From: Syngnathus acus
Lineage: Eukaryota; Chordata; Actinopteri; Syngnathiformes; Syngnathidae
Length of the DNA: 64,000 nt
Direction of reading: 5' to 3'
NCBI RefSeq assembly: GCF_901709675.1
Contig: NC_051108.1
Coordinates: 6,866,631 to 6,930,630 of the forward strand
Below are positions 1-11,665 of the stretch, in pieces. The position numbers were made by a program, and so were the translations under genes. Below the pieces are notes generated by a model. The model saw only the letters and a list, made by a program, of their open reading frames with translations, had not been told where the DNA came from and did not search any database. The number at the start of each line of letters is the position of its first letter. Positions within the stretch are counted from its first letter, which is position 1.

Positions 1-109
1 ACAAAATTAAGCTCCCTGCGCACTGATGTCCACTTAAATTTTAGAAAGTACAGCAGGACTTTAAAAATATTTTCTAAATTTCAGCAACGGCTCTGTCACA
101 ATAATGCGA

Positions 110-183
110 CCAGCGTGGTGCAGTTGCGCGGTCGGCGACGCGCTACGGTTGCGCGTTCGGCGGTGCGCTGCAGTTGCGTGACT
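110..183. repeat. GC-rich imperfect tandem repeat
   Basis: About three degenerate copies of a unit built on GCAGTTGCG/GGTTGCGCG followed by TCGGCG lie next to each other. The tract is CpG-rich in an otherwise AT-rich spacer downstream of the tulp4 3' UTR. It adjoins a MITE-like end at 228-356 and may be internal to the same element. Seen directly; no function assigned. Confidence 0.5.
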
Positions 184-227
184 GGACAGAAATGCGCAAA
201 TAAAAAAATGCTTAAAAAAGGCGTTTT

Positions 228-356
228 TTTGGGGGATTGGAACGGATTAATTTCTTTCCATTATTTGTAATGGGAAAATATGATTCGGAATTCGAACGAT
301 TCACATCTCGAACAGCCTTCTGGAACGGATTGTGTTCGAAAACCGAGGCTCCACTG
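228..356. mobile_element. End of a TA-flanked MITE-like element
   Basis: The stretch carries the repeated phrase GGAACGGATT, a pair of TTCGAA-type palindromes, and ends in GAGGCTCCACTG followed by TA. That terminal CCACTG/TA matches the ends of two better-preserved elements in this window (59533-59647 and 62241-62319). The other end is not visible; it may lie left of the window. Assignment to Tc1/mariner-type nonautonomous DNA elements is inferred from the TA flank and terminal motif. Confidence 0.5.
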
Positions 357-412
357 TATCTTTTTCAAAATTATTCTTCAGATTGAAAGACCTTTTTTGG
401 CAACAAATATGT

Positions 413-418
413 TTTATT
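413..418 (-). terminator. tulp4: Candidate tulp4 poly(A) signal
   Basis: AATAAA on the minus strand, about 1.75 kb downstream of the tulp4 stop codon. A nearer AATAAA lies at about 2065-2070, so a short and a long 3' UTR are both possible. tulp4 3' UTRs are long in mammals, which favours use of a distal signal. Not provable from sequence alone. Confidence 0.4.
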
Positions 419-2173
419 CAAAAGATGCTTAACATATACAATTATAAAATAATTTACATGACATGCCTTACTAATCCATTCACTAAAAACGTTCAGTCAC
501 CAAATAGTCTAACACCTACAAATACCAAGCACATACCTTTTCAAAAGAAAAGCCAAATCCTGCAGTATCTACATTTTGTCAAAAAAACGCTTAGAAGTCC
601 ACATTGGCCTTTGTGAATCCAGAAGCTTGCACTTCGTGACTGGTGTGACATTGATGTGAACATGTCAGAGGCCGGGAGAATGGACTCAACAGATGCAACG
701 GGTCGAAGCGTGAATAAACACACAGGAACACACAACTTGACAGTCTACTCTACATGCCCCCCCCCCTTTCAAAAGTCACAAATTTGCCCCAAAACCTCAC
801 AATTGTGGCAACACTAGAGCATATGCAAAACAAAACAAATAACAAAAAAGTTGCGTAAACTCCACAATGTACAGTATGATCTCATAAATTAAAAAAAAAG
901 TACAAACCAGCAACTTGAGATGCTGAATGTAAAAGAAAAGTATTAATATGGGCCATCAACCAAATGTTTTTTTGTCCAGAGAAAATATTGCACAACTAAG
1001 CATTATTCATTTTAGGCTCTTTTCATTTCTTCACAAGAGTGTATTTTGGCACAAAAATTTTGACAAAGTTGTATTATGAGGAAAAATATTCTTGCATGAA
1101 TTAAGATGGAATTGTACTTGACCAAAGTTGCAATACAATGACAAAAAGTTGCATTACTGGGAAAACACAACAAACCATATTTGGAGAATCGACCCACTGG
1201 CTCCATCCTTCGTTGGTGTTATGACTTTGAAGACAAAAATAAAGTGAATAAAAACATGATTTCAGTTTTTGCGTTGAACAGTATTACAGCATTGAAACAC
1301 AGTGGCAGAAGTCACCCAAGTCTCTTTACACAAAAATCATTTGAGTAAGACTGATATGTCTGAGGAGATTGTGAGAGTAACGTAGAAAAATATTCCCTGC
1401 ACCTCGTTTAAGTGTGGTATTTAAGATTTGAGGGTGGGCGAGAGGGTGAGGGGGCGGATCGGGCCCCTCGCTGAACATGCACTTCACAGAAGTGACAACA
1501 GGTGCCGTGGCCGACATCACAGCGACATCACAACTTAGTCTCCCGAATGAAAGCCGCGTGTTGACAGGATGGGTTATTAGGAAAATAAAATAAAAATAAA
1601 AAAAAAACAAGCAATGGCGACGATTTACAATGTACAGTACGCATAACTTAATCCATGTTTCTTCATCCTTCAATGGTATGTGTATTGCAAAAAAAAAAAT
1701 TCTCCTATTCCAACGCCAGCAGCCACAGGTATAAAACGTGTGAAGTGACAGTAGCAAAAAAAAAAAAAAAAAAAAAAAGGAATGACAGAGCGAAAACAAA
1801 AGTCCGCCATTTTGCATCACAACCACCTCCTAAAAGCAAAAGCAGTGTCATCTAGTGGTGAGTGTTGTACAGCAATGGATTTGAGTGGCCAGTAGTACCT
1901 AGGTGTGCTCTGGGGGGAAAAAAATAACAACAATCACCAGAGTGTGGTTTTCAAGTATTACTACTGCTCCATTTGTTTTTAAATAAAATAAAAAATAAAA
2001 AAAATTGACAGTTTCCTCTCTTGGTTGTCTAAAAGCCTCTAGTCGACTAATTGAAGCAGCGTTTATTTGCATGACGGTTGCCGAAAGGGCAGCCGGCCCG
2101 GCAACCGCGACTCAAGTGGCAGCATCGTGTAGTGCAGCGTCTTCTCTGTGGAGCTCCGGACTGGGGCGCCGTC
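419..2173 (-). other. tulp4: tulp4 3' untranslated region (inferred)
   Basis: No open frame here resembles a protein; the longest are low-complexity readings through A/T runs (for example A-rich 1757-1779). The stretch directly follows the tulp4 stop codon on the minus strand and is AT-rich, as expected for a long 3' UTR. Where the transcript ends is uncertain. Confidence 0.55.
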
Positions 2174-5100
2174 TCATTTGAGGCGTTGCGTAACGTTGGC
2201 CAAAGCCACCGCGAAGGCCTGCACGGCGGAGAAGGGATACTGAAAGTCCAGGATGTAGGCGTTGCCGTCGATGCGGCCGAATTGCATCACCTGCAAAAGA
2301 CAGCAGAGGGCAAATATGTGAGAGTGCCTCGAGCATCTCATATTACAACGCAGTGAGGTTTCTCACCTGCCTGCCCTCGAGTTCAATCTGAAAGTTCTTG
2401 GCGGACTCCTGCGTGACGCGACCGCCAAAGTCCAACTGGTAGACCTGCGTGGCTTCATTCCACAGAGGCTGTTTGTTGGCCATGACGTACACGAAGCCCT
2501 GGCTGCCCAGCCCTCGGTCCTCCTTCTCATTGGCCTTGCGACACCTCATCTCCTCCAGTTCGCTGGCCGCCCTGAGGTTCCTCTTGGTCTTCCAGCCTTT
2601 TTTCCCGCTCTGGCACTGGTTGAGGAGCTCGTCCCCGCTGATGAAAAGCTCTGGCTCGCTATCCGAGCTGTCCTGGAACTCGCTGTTGGCGGTGGCCTTG
2701 CTCAGCTTCTTGGCCTTTAGCTGCTCCTTTGGTCCTTTCACCTTCTTCTTGTCCCTCCCTCCCAGCCGTGGGCTGGAGATGAGGGCGTTGAAGTCCCCCA
2801 GTGCCCTGCCCTCCTTTTTGGACTTGCTCCCCTCAGCCAGTTGCGGTACGTTGGCCTCCTCCGCCCTCTTGCGGTTCTTCTTGCTGAACTTGTCCGAGCG
2901 AGGTGGCACAGGGCTCTCGGCTAAGGACAGCACTTCCTGGAAACTGTCCCCGGTTTCTGCCATGCCGTCTTGTAGCCCCGAGTGGTTCTGCAGTTCCGCG
3001 TGTGATGGTGGTGGGGGTGGAGGAGGCGGAGGCAGCGGTGGTGGTGAGAGAGCATTTTTGTCTACCATCATATGGGAAGCTTTGGGCGGTAGGGGCACAG
3101 CAGGACTGGTAGAAGGGGGGCACGAGTTGTACGTACCCCAAGGTGTGTGGAGGGCGATGGGGGGAATGGCGAGCCCGGAACCGGGGTACATAGGTGGTAG
3201 AGGGCAACAGGCCAGGTTGGTTAGATTGGCAGGGTAACCGGCAGGTAGGACAATGGTGGCATCGTGCTGAGAGAGAGACACGGGGGCGTCCACCTCTTTT
3301 GGGGAGGAACAGGGTCTGGGTGACGTGAGCACTGCGGGGTAGGCAGCAACTTGGGGATACTGGAGAGAAATCTGGTAGCCGGCTTGAAAGGACCCGGCGC
3401 CGGGGGTGGTGGGCGACCTGGGAGACAACATGTAAGGCAGCCTGGACACGTCCAAGTGCTGAGCTGGGCTGAGAATAAGCGGCGGTGGCTTGTGTGGTAG
3501 CGGATGGCCGGCGGGGTTGAGCGTGGCACCCCGTTCCTGAGGGACCCACACCTCCTCCGTGGCGGCGGGGTCCCACTGATAGGGAGGCGGGCGTTTAAAC
3601 AGCAAGCCTGACGCATCATTTCCTCCCAAAGCCAAATGCCTGAGGGACTGATTGAGCGTTTCGTCCTCGGTAAACGCTGAATTAACATAATCAACGCGCT
3701 CTCGGCCACTGCTCGCTCCCAGCGCTGTGGGTCCGGGTCCTTCCAGTGAGCTGAGCAGGCTGTAAGAGGACTGCGACCCCAGAGGGGTGCCGCTGTTGGA
3801 GTGTACGATGACTGTGCTGTGCGGCGCACCGTTCCCGGGAGGAAAATCTTGCCTGATGATGGTGCCCCCCGCTATCCCATTGGCGCTGCCCGGAGCCGTG
3901 ACTCCAACGCTGGACCCGCTGCTACACTGACTGCAGGTGTATAAGGCAGTTTGCACCCTCTGCTGGTAGGAGGCCGCCAGTGCACTGTTATTTTTAGCTT
4001 TTGGCGGTAGCGGTCTGGGCGGCTCCATCATTTGGGACACTTTGAGGGTGGCCTCTCGGCTGTTCCTCCTGAGAGTGGCGTGGATGAGACTGCTATCCAG
4101 CTTTTGTCCAGGATTCCTGCCGCCACTCTGATTGGCCGGGTCCGGATACGGGGGAGGGTCTCCGCTCGGTATGGAATAGCGAGGTGCGGTAAGTCTGTTG
4201 AGTGTGGCGGAGCTGTAGGGCAGCTGGATCTTCTTGCCTTCTGCCGAGGAGGATGAAGAGGAGGTGACCCTGAGGGTGGCGGAGCTTCCCGGCCCTTGCA
4301 AGCTGTAGACGTTTTGATTGCAGACGAGACGGGTTCGAGGACGACAGACTTCTTCCACGTTACCGCTGCTGTCAAAGGTGGTGATTCGCTCGTAGCCTAG
4401 CGGTGTGGGGTACTGGCCTTGGTGCTGACTTGGGGGATAAAGTTGGATATCTGCTTTCTTTGCACTCAGATCACCAGGCGGTGGCGTTCCAGAGGAGTTC
4501 CCAATTGTTCCCGATAAGGCGTTTGAGGGCACGCCGGAGGCCGACATGGAAGAGGGCGCAGTTCCAGGATAAGGAGGAGGGGGATTCATTTTACTTAGCT
4601 CCAGCGGCGCGCTGAACACCACCGTGTCGGCTTCGGCCAGCTGCGGACCCGAACGCGTGGTCTTTATTTTCAGCAGGGTCTCATGTTCACCCGCAGCTCC
4701 TCTTTCAACGAGATCAGATGGCGGGTGAGGGATCTGGATCTGCAGCGCCCCCGTCGGAAGCACTGAGGTCTGTGCTGACGACATGGAGGGGACGGGGATT
4801 TGAATGTGAAGCTGCTGCTGCTGCTGCTGCATCTGAAGCATTTGTTGCTGCTGTAGTTTTTGTTGCTGCTGCTGCTGTTGCATCTGTTGGAGCTGCTGCT
4901 GAAGCTGCTGCTGTTGTTGCTGAAGTAGTTGTTGATGTTGCTGCTGTTGCTGCAGCATCTGTTGCTGCTGTTGCTGCTGGAGCTGTTGTTGGTGCTGCTG
5001 TTGTTGGAGCTGATGTAACTGCTGCTGATGATGATGAGACTGCGAGGCTCCGACAGTGAGGCGACTCATGTCCAGCCCTCCAAAGATGACCTGACCAGGA

Positions 5101-8100
5101 CTGGTGTATCGGGTTGGGACCGTGTAGTGGGCTGTAAGCGCGGCGTCTTGGCTTTGGTCGGAAGTAGCAGAAGCAGAAGCAGCAGCTCCAGGAGAAGTGG
5201 CCGTGGGGTTGCTTAGAACATCCAGCTGAACATTTTGATTGGCGAGCAGGGACTGGACCAGGCCGATACTCTGGGCGGGGGACATGGCCTGGGCGGGACT
5301 GTGGATAGGGGCAATGGGAATGTTGACCGTGCAGGGCGGGTTGTCGTCTGCGCCCCCGGCGGGGCCCGACACGGGCAAGTCGTCTTCGTCCTCACTGAAG
5401 ACATTGGGGCTGAAGACGGGCAGGTTGATGTACTCCATGGAGATCTTGCGCACTTCCGGCAGGTAAATTGTCATCTGTCTGGGCTGCAGGTGGAGGAGGC
5501 TGGTTTTGTAGATGACTGAGGGGAGACAAGGGGGGGAAAAAAATCAGAGGAACATTGTCACGACATCATCCGAGAACGTCTTCACGCAAAGGCATCGATC
5601 GATTACCTGCACCGAGGTTTGTTGGTAGAAATGCAGCGAGGCCCACAATCTTGAATTTTGTTCCCCAAATATTTGATGTGACCTGAGCAAGGTAGTTTTG
5701 CTGAAAGAGTTGCATTAAGACACACAGGTCAGAAATGGGTCATCCTTTCAAAGCGCTTGTTGAATACAAAGGTGACGGAGTACCTGAGTGATGTCATCTA
5801 AAGGGAATTCTCTCCGCGTTAGACTGGGCGAGCCAATGGAGGGTTTGCGTATGGGTAGACGTGGTGACCTGGAAACTTCCTGGGCGGCGCGAGAGAGTTT
5901 CGGCGATTTCCTGGGATCGATGTTGATTCTGTTGGTAAAGGGACAAACTAAGTCTCTACAGAGAAGGTAGCAAATGGGAAAAGGGGGAAAAGATGATTTA
6001 AGCATGCAGTAAAGCACATTCCGTTACGACTAATGACGTCAAGCGAAACACGATGCACAAAAATAATCATAATTGCGCACCTGGGAAGCTTGGGGGACTT
6101 ACTGCCCCGGGATATCTTTGGAGACTTCTTGCCGACCCAGTCGTCGCTGAGCTCGATGTCGCTGGAGTCGGAGCAGTTGCAGCTGTCAATCATCGCTGAT
6201 ATCAGGCTGTTGCCATATATTTCATCTGGCAAGAGAGATGGAATTTAAAAAAAAAATAGATGGAAGACTAACTAAATTGTCATGTTAATAAGTCCCTCCC
6301 CTTACCTGTTTTTCCATCCGTCTTGGGGTCCATAATGACAAACTCCGGCCGCAATTTACTGATGCGTCGACCTTTTAGGATGGGCACCAGACCGCCTAAG
6401 TACTCCAAGTACAACGTGTAGCAGGGCCCGCCCACTTCTGGGTTGTCCTCCGTGCGCTTCATTGTACAATGCAGACGCTCATTGCCAGCTGTTGGGTAGC
6501 TCACAAAGTCAAGCATTTTGTTGGGGTCCGGAATGGGCTGCTGGGGTGGGGAAAGAGGCGGGGTCAGGTTTTGTTGTCAGTGTCACGTCATCCGATCTTA
6601 CCCTGATGGTGGGGATGAAGGCGGAAGTGACGTAGGAGCAGAGACGTGACGGCATGGTGAGCTTAGCCACGTCTTTCTCCTCCTTCACGGCCGTGGCGAT
6701 GACCTGCTGGCAGAGCAGCTGCAGGTTGGCAACGCGGTGCTCCACCCGCACTACGTAGAGCGCCGGCCCGCACGCCAGGAAGAGGCGGCTGTCCCGGTGA
6801 CCCCAGCAGAGCGTGGTGATGGGGCGCTGCCGGGGCAGGAGGAGGAGTTGAGCTCAGCACGTTTCACACAAATATTTGTCGCTGTTGATCACCTGCGCTG
6901 GTGTTTCCAGTGTGTAGATGTGTTCACCCCGGACATTATAGAACTTGACCATGGCGTTCCTCGTAGGAGAAGTACAAGAGGGGTCGTGAGAGAGGAGCGT
7001 CTTCTCCATGCCGGCCACCGACAGAAGGTTCCCCTGCGAGCACCACTGGACGACCACATCTGCGGGGGAGAGAGTCGGGTCATGAGATGAACTTTCAGAA
7101 GGGGGGGGGGGGGGGGGGGGGGGGAGTACCTTTCAGGCCGGTGCGGATGAGGGTGGGCGAGAGGTCATCGTAGTTGTTCATCAGGCTAATGTCTCCAGAA
7201 GTAAAGCTAACTGTGAGCAGAGGTTTGTGGCTGCGCACTGTAACGTGAAGAAAGAAAAAAATATTACGTGCATAAGTCGGGATGAGAAGCTCACAGATGG
7301 TGGCACATCTGCTTCCCTGCAGCACGTAAATAAAACAGCCGGATAACGGCACGTCAGCACGCCATTGAGTGAGCGAAGCAACCTTGCTGCGGCGGGTAGT
7401 CGTCGGAATCTGTGTCGCTCTCGCTGCTGTCCTCCACCAGGAAATTGGGGTAGTTCCACGACATGCTGACGATGCCGTCCGACTCGTGCAGCAGGATGTG
7501 GGCTAGCATGCGCCCGTGGCAGTCCATCACGATCACCTGGCCGTCGGCGGTGCCAAACAAAACCTGCGCGGTAATGGTAAAAGCATTAGAACACGAGTGT
7601 CCTGGGAAATTAGAAGCGTGCGTTCCTACCTGCTGGTCGTCGGGCGTCCAAATCCCGCACGTGATCTGACTCTCCAGGTTGATCTCGGATGACCAGTGTC
7701 TCTGCCCGCTGACGGACCCCACCAGGACAAAGCCGTCGCGATAGGAGATGAGCGCCTGAGTGCCGTCGTGCGACCACGTGAAATCGCTCACCTGTCGAGC
7801 CACACCGGTTTGGAGTTCAAATGCTGACAACGCACGTCTATCGCAATTCTAGCATTTGTACTCGGTGACCTCTTACCTGAGCTCCGCGGTCGTTGACCAG
7901 CTCTACCGACCAGCGGCCCTCGTATTGGATCCAAACAAAGATGCCGCCGTCGGTGTCGCAGGTGGCCAGTTTCTGGAAGGGCTCGTTCCATCGCACCAGG
8001 ACCACCTTGGAGAGAGACAATGAATGAATGAGTCGGACAGACTGCTTCAAAGCGCTCGACACGTGGCGAAACCACCAGTGGTTACATTAGCGCAAAGCTA

Positions 8101-11100
8101 AGTTTAGCATTGAACTCCATCCAGTCTATCATTACGTGAGCTAACCTCATTTTGAAAACTCCTCGGAGGAGCTGTAATTGTCAGACGCATGACACTCAAT
8201 TGAGGTTTTGTGACAAAAATAAATGGAGCTCAACAGAGGAACAAGACGCTGAGCGGTAAGGACACCAAATGTCACCTCAAAGAACCCATCGCCATCCCCA
8301 AGCGCTTCCCTCCATTTTCTGCATGTGTTTATCTGCCTGTTCTTCTGTAGCGTGACTCAGCCTTTTCCCAGAGGAATAATCCCAAGCGGGCAGCAGCTCT
8401 GCTCTCACTCACTCAACCAAGCACGTGGGCCGTACATGCTCCGAGGCACAACACAGGGCACGTTTTAGCCGGGGCTTACACTTTCCGAGTGTGACTCCGA
8501 CAACCGCTAACGTTTCAGTGGAGACCTTTTGAGTTGCTCTGGTGTCAATCCATCACCTGGGTATTGTTTAATGAGGATAAAGATCAGGACTGTACGACAC
8601 TGATTAACTCTTCGGGGGGGTTTGAAGGATTACACTAGACTGATGCAAAAGGGATGCTGTGTCACTAACAAGTGAGTTTGAATACATAAAATTGATGACG
8701 GGGCATTATATTAATATTGCGCCATTATTATGTCTTATTAAAGATACAGTCTCTGGGCTTAACATTAGCTTCTTAACTTCCAACAAAAGGACCAGATGTA
8801 AATCAAAAGGGACCAAAAAAAATGGCACCACGTGCGCCACATGTCGTGTCCCGCACCATCGTCTGCGTCAGGGTGAGAATAATCTGCGCATGTGAGTGTA
8901 AATTTAGCAGGGTGTGGAGATTAGTGCGCGCTGGTCAGGCATCCCACGGGGGAGACAGCTGAGCACCTCGCCAGGAGAGATCGGACGTCACATGGAGACA
9001 GACAGGATAAGGAGAGGGGCGGGGCGTGGAGAGATCCAGGCGGGCTGCTAAGCTGAGTTAAAAGAAGAGGGCAAATGAAATCAAGGGGTCAGTTTGCAGT
9101 CAGCAAAAGTGAAAGGACATTGTGAAGGTTCAGCATCACAGTTGCAGGAGCACGAAGGTCCATGGCAACATTGAACGCTGGCAGGGAGCCCTTTGTGTCA
9201 GCCAAAAGAAATTCATAGTCTTGGCTGGTGGACAGAAACTGGGCATAAAAAAAATCTATACCAAAATTATTTTGCCAGTTCTACAACACAAGTGCCCGCT
9301 TGGATAAAAGGGGATTAATTTGGATGTTTCCAATAAAACCCGATTGTGAGCCGAGCCGATTCTTCATTACTGAAAAAGTGAAGAGCAGCTGGCTCAAGAG
9401 CAAACTGGGAGAGAGTCAGAGGCCGCTGATTTGGACAAGATATTAAATCAGATGCTTAACTCAATATAAGAAAACTGCTGTGCTGTTAGAAAGAAAAAAA
9501 AAACAGGGAGAGCGGAGTTGGCGGAAGGGCAATGGGTACAGGCTTTTTTTTTTTTTTATGTCAAATGGAAATCCAAAAGAGCCTCCATGCGACGGAAAAT
9601 CTGGAAAAAAAAATATGCGAGAAGACCTGACACGGCCGTGGAGCTTGTTATACAACATGTCCTCTCCGTGGCTGGATTAGCGGCGATAAAGCTGTTCGTA
9701 TTAAGCGCGGCGCACGGGTCAAGTGGTCAGACAGGTAGAGAGCACATGAATGATTTAAGGTGCAGGGAAAAAAGGCATGAAAGCCGAATTGATTATATTT
9801 GACTCCTCATCAAAGTGACAGAACGCTTATTATCATTTCTGTTCTTTGACTCTCTCTGCCCGCTTTCAGTGACTCATTCCCAGATAAAGCCGCAAAGTAA
9901 TCCGTCAGGCGTGACAGGCACGATGGGTTGATCAATTTTCATGATTACGACTCAGCGCTCCTCGGGCGTGATCGAGGAACTTCCGAATCAAAAGGCTGCC
10001 GGCCACGCAGCGTTGTTTTATGATCGCGTTTGTCGGACGAATCGGCGAGTCGCATGCTGATGAAGCTCTCCGGCATCCCGCCTACAAAGCCTACGGTACA
10101 AACGCAAGCCTATTCCGGGTTTACTAATCCCGACTAAAAACGAACGGCATGGTTTGATGCAAATATCGCTTGAGGGTTCTTGACTTGCATGCCAAAATGT
10201 GTCAAATGCGACAGAGCTAAACTCCAGTCCAATTATCTTGTCATCAATCACGAATAGCCGTACTGAATACGAAAAACAAAATGTGTCGGCGCGGTTCCTA
10301 TTTTTGCTTGAAAGGAAGCGAGCGTACTGCCAGACAAGGCAGCATAAAGCTCCACAATGGCGTTGTCAAACTACTCCTCATATATTCCGCGCTCATTTAG
10401 AATGAATAGACGGTGCAAGGAGGCTTGTCAAACGAGGTGTTGATCTATTTTGAATCCCATCCCAGAGGGATTCTTACGTAGTGTTCATAAAAGGCGGATA
10501 AAAATAATTCCCATCTTGTGTTTTTCAAGCGCGGCACAACTGACAGGAGGTCAGGAGGCGGCGGTATAAGTTAGCAGTCGCTCATTAAAGTTGACGGAGT
10601 GAAAATGGGCAGCTTTTCTCCCTGTTGACTGTCAGCCTGGTCGGAAACTAGGTCCAATTTCAGCAGCGCTCCTTTTGAATGGCGTCCCCTTTTAATTATC
10701 TCTGACCCTGACTGAAGGGGACTCGAGACATAGGAGAAAGAAGGGGGGCACTCCAAGCCATGGTAGCCTTACTCATCGACGATCGCCTTGAGCAAAGCTC
10801 GACCTGGAAAAAAAAATCAAGTCAAACAGCTCGTATAGGGACAGTTATCGGGTTCTCGCAGAAGCTGCCGATACCAGCCACCGACACTTACTGATACATA
10901 AAATATTGAGTAATTAAAGTATTGTCACCCCCCCCCCCCCAACAATGATCAAAATAAAAAAACATGTTCCATTTTACCTCACTGTTGTGCCCTCTGAGGT
11001 TGAAGTTGACCCTCTGAGGGGTCGGCCGGTCCCGCCTGCAGTGACTGGATGTAAAAGTGACGCCGACGACGCCTCGGCCGTTCCCAGTGGCCAGCCAGCC

Positions 11101-11229
11101 CTCCTCGTAGTAGCGTTTCCGGCACACCGGCTTCTCTTTCTCGCTCTTGGGCACGCGGCCTTTCCAGGACAGGCACAGGATGTTGGAGTCGCTGCAGAGG
11201 ACCGAGCCGTGCTCCACTGAGGCGAACAT
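2174..11229 (-). CDS. tulp4: Tubby-like protein 4 (WD40, SOCS box, split Tubby domain)
   Basis: Thirteen coding exons, in order: 11229-10978, 8005-7877, 7791-7630, 7563-7383, 7237-7130, 7059-6893, 6826-6602, 6540-6306, 6225-6081, 5928-5784, 5700-5607, 5515-2367, 2290-2174. They join in phase to 1702 residues (human about 1540). The N-terminal ~330 residues are WD40 repeats; exon 7 carries the SOCS box (about 356-408, ending in the PSRLCSYV type motif), suggesting an Elongin/Cullin adaptor. The Tubby domain is split: one part spans exons 10-12 (TSNIWGTKFKIVG), the rest is the C-terminus (VMQFGRIDGNAYILDFQYPF... ending RLK). Between them lies a ~950-residue low-complexity region with a Gln-rich block at 775-851 and a Pro run near 1440. 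Start chosen because MFASVEHG aligns with the family N-terminus. Whether this is the a or b fish paralogue is not decidable here. Confidence 0.96.
4806..5035 (-). repeat. tulp4: CAG-rich repeat coding for a Gln-rich block in tulp4
   Basis: Interrupted CAG/CAA runs encode about 77 residues made mostly of Gln, with Leu, Met and His interruptions, opening with three His codons. The human protein as I know it has no comparable block at this point. The mix of CAG and CAA codons and the interruptions suggest an old expansion rather than a fresh slippage event. It accounts for about half of the excess length over the human protein. Confidence 0.9.
7101..7124. repeat. Homopolymer of 24 G (C on the tulp4 sense strand)
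   Basis: The run lies in a 70 bp tulp4 intron (7060-7129) and begins five bases after the splice donor. Its exact length may be unreliable because homopolymers of this size are error-prone in sequencing. Confidence 0.9.
8006..10977 (-). other. tulp4: tulp4 intron after the start exon
   Basis: The first coding intron, 2972 bp, bounded by a GTAAAA donor and a CCAAG acceptor. It contains no recognisable coding segment, RNA gene or clear transposon. Poly-A and poly-T runs and a C tract near 10928 are the only low-complexity features noticed. Confidence 0.8.
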
Positions 11230-11300
11230 CCCTGCGGTCGTACCAGGCCAAGCTACCCGTGGGGGCTCGTGCGGGGAGGAGGGTCCTCCTTTCAAGAGTC
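11230..11300 (-). other. tulp4: 5' UTR part of the tulp4 start exon
   Basis: On the minus strand an acceptor ending CCTCAGCACAG precedes 71 bases of leader and then the start codon. This implies at least one upstream noncoding exon, consistent with the mammalian gene, whose first exon is noncoding. Confidence 0.65.
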
Positions 11301-11489
11301 CTGTGCTGAGGTTAGAGGTTCAATGAATATGAGACAGCGTTGTTGCATAGAGTCCCCGGACATCTGTGAAAACCTCTGCGAGGGTCCAAATAATATCAGA
11401 AAAGTCGGAAAATCCGCGTTGGGAAGGCACTTGTCATGACTGAACATCCAGGAAGAAATGCATGTAAACCGCTAATGAGTCCGCTCAGC

Positions 11490-11665
11490 ATGTCCTGCGG
11501 CTCGCCCTTGATCCCAGCGCTACTTGTGTGTCGCCGCCGACGTGCTGCATCCTCATCATCCGATCCTGGCGGCGCATGTGAGAGGAGGAGGAGGAGGAGC
11601 AGGGACTCCTCTCCATCAGCTGTAAGCCCGCAAGAGCTCCGCCCCTCCCGGTAACGTCATAACGC
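11490..11665 (-). promoter_or_regulatory. tulp4: Possible internal tulp4 promoter
   Basis: A locally GC-rich stretch about 200-350 bp upstream of the start exon holds a GC box (GGGGCGGAGC on the minus strand), a CRE-like TAACGTCATAA and a GAG-rich tract. It could drive a shorter transcript or be a 5' UTR exon. Inference only. Confidence 0.3.

Noticed and set aside
1326-1826. Minus-strand 166-codon frame downstream of tulp4
   Set aside because: Dominated by Phe from A-runs; lies in the tulp4 3' UTR and matches no protein.
2449-3829. Several long open frames on both strands (up to 262 codons) opposite or shifted from tulp4
   Set aside because: They are GC-rich shadows of the large tulp4 exon; only the 1043-codon frame matches a known protein.
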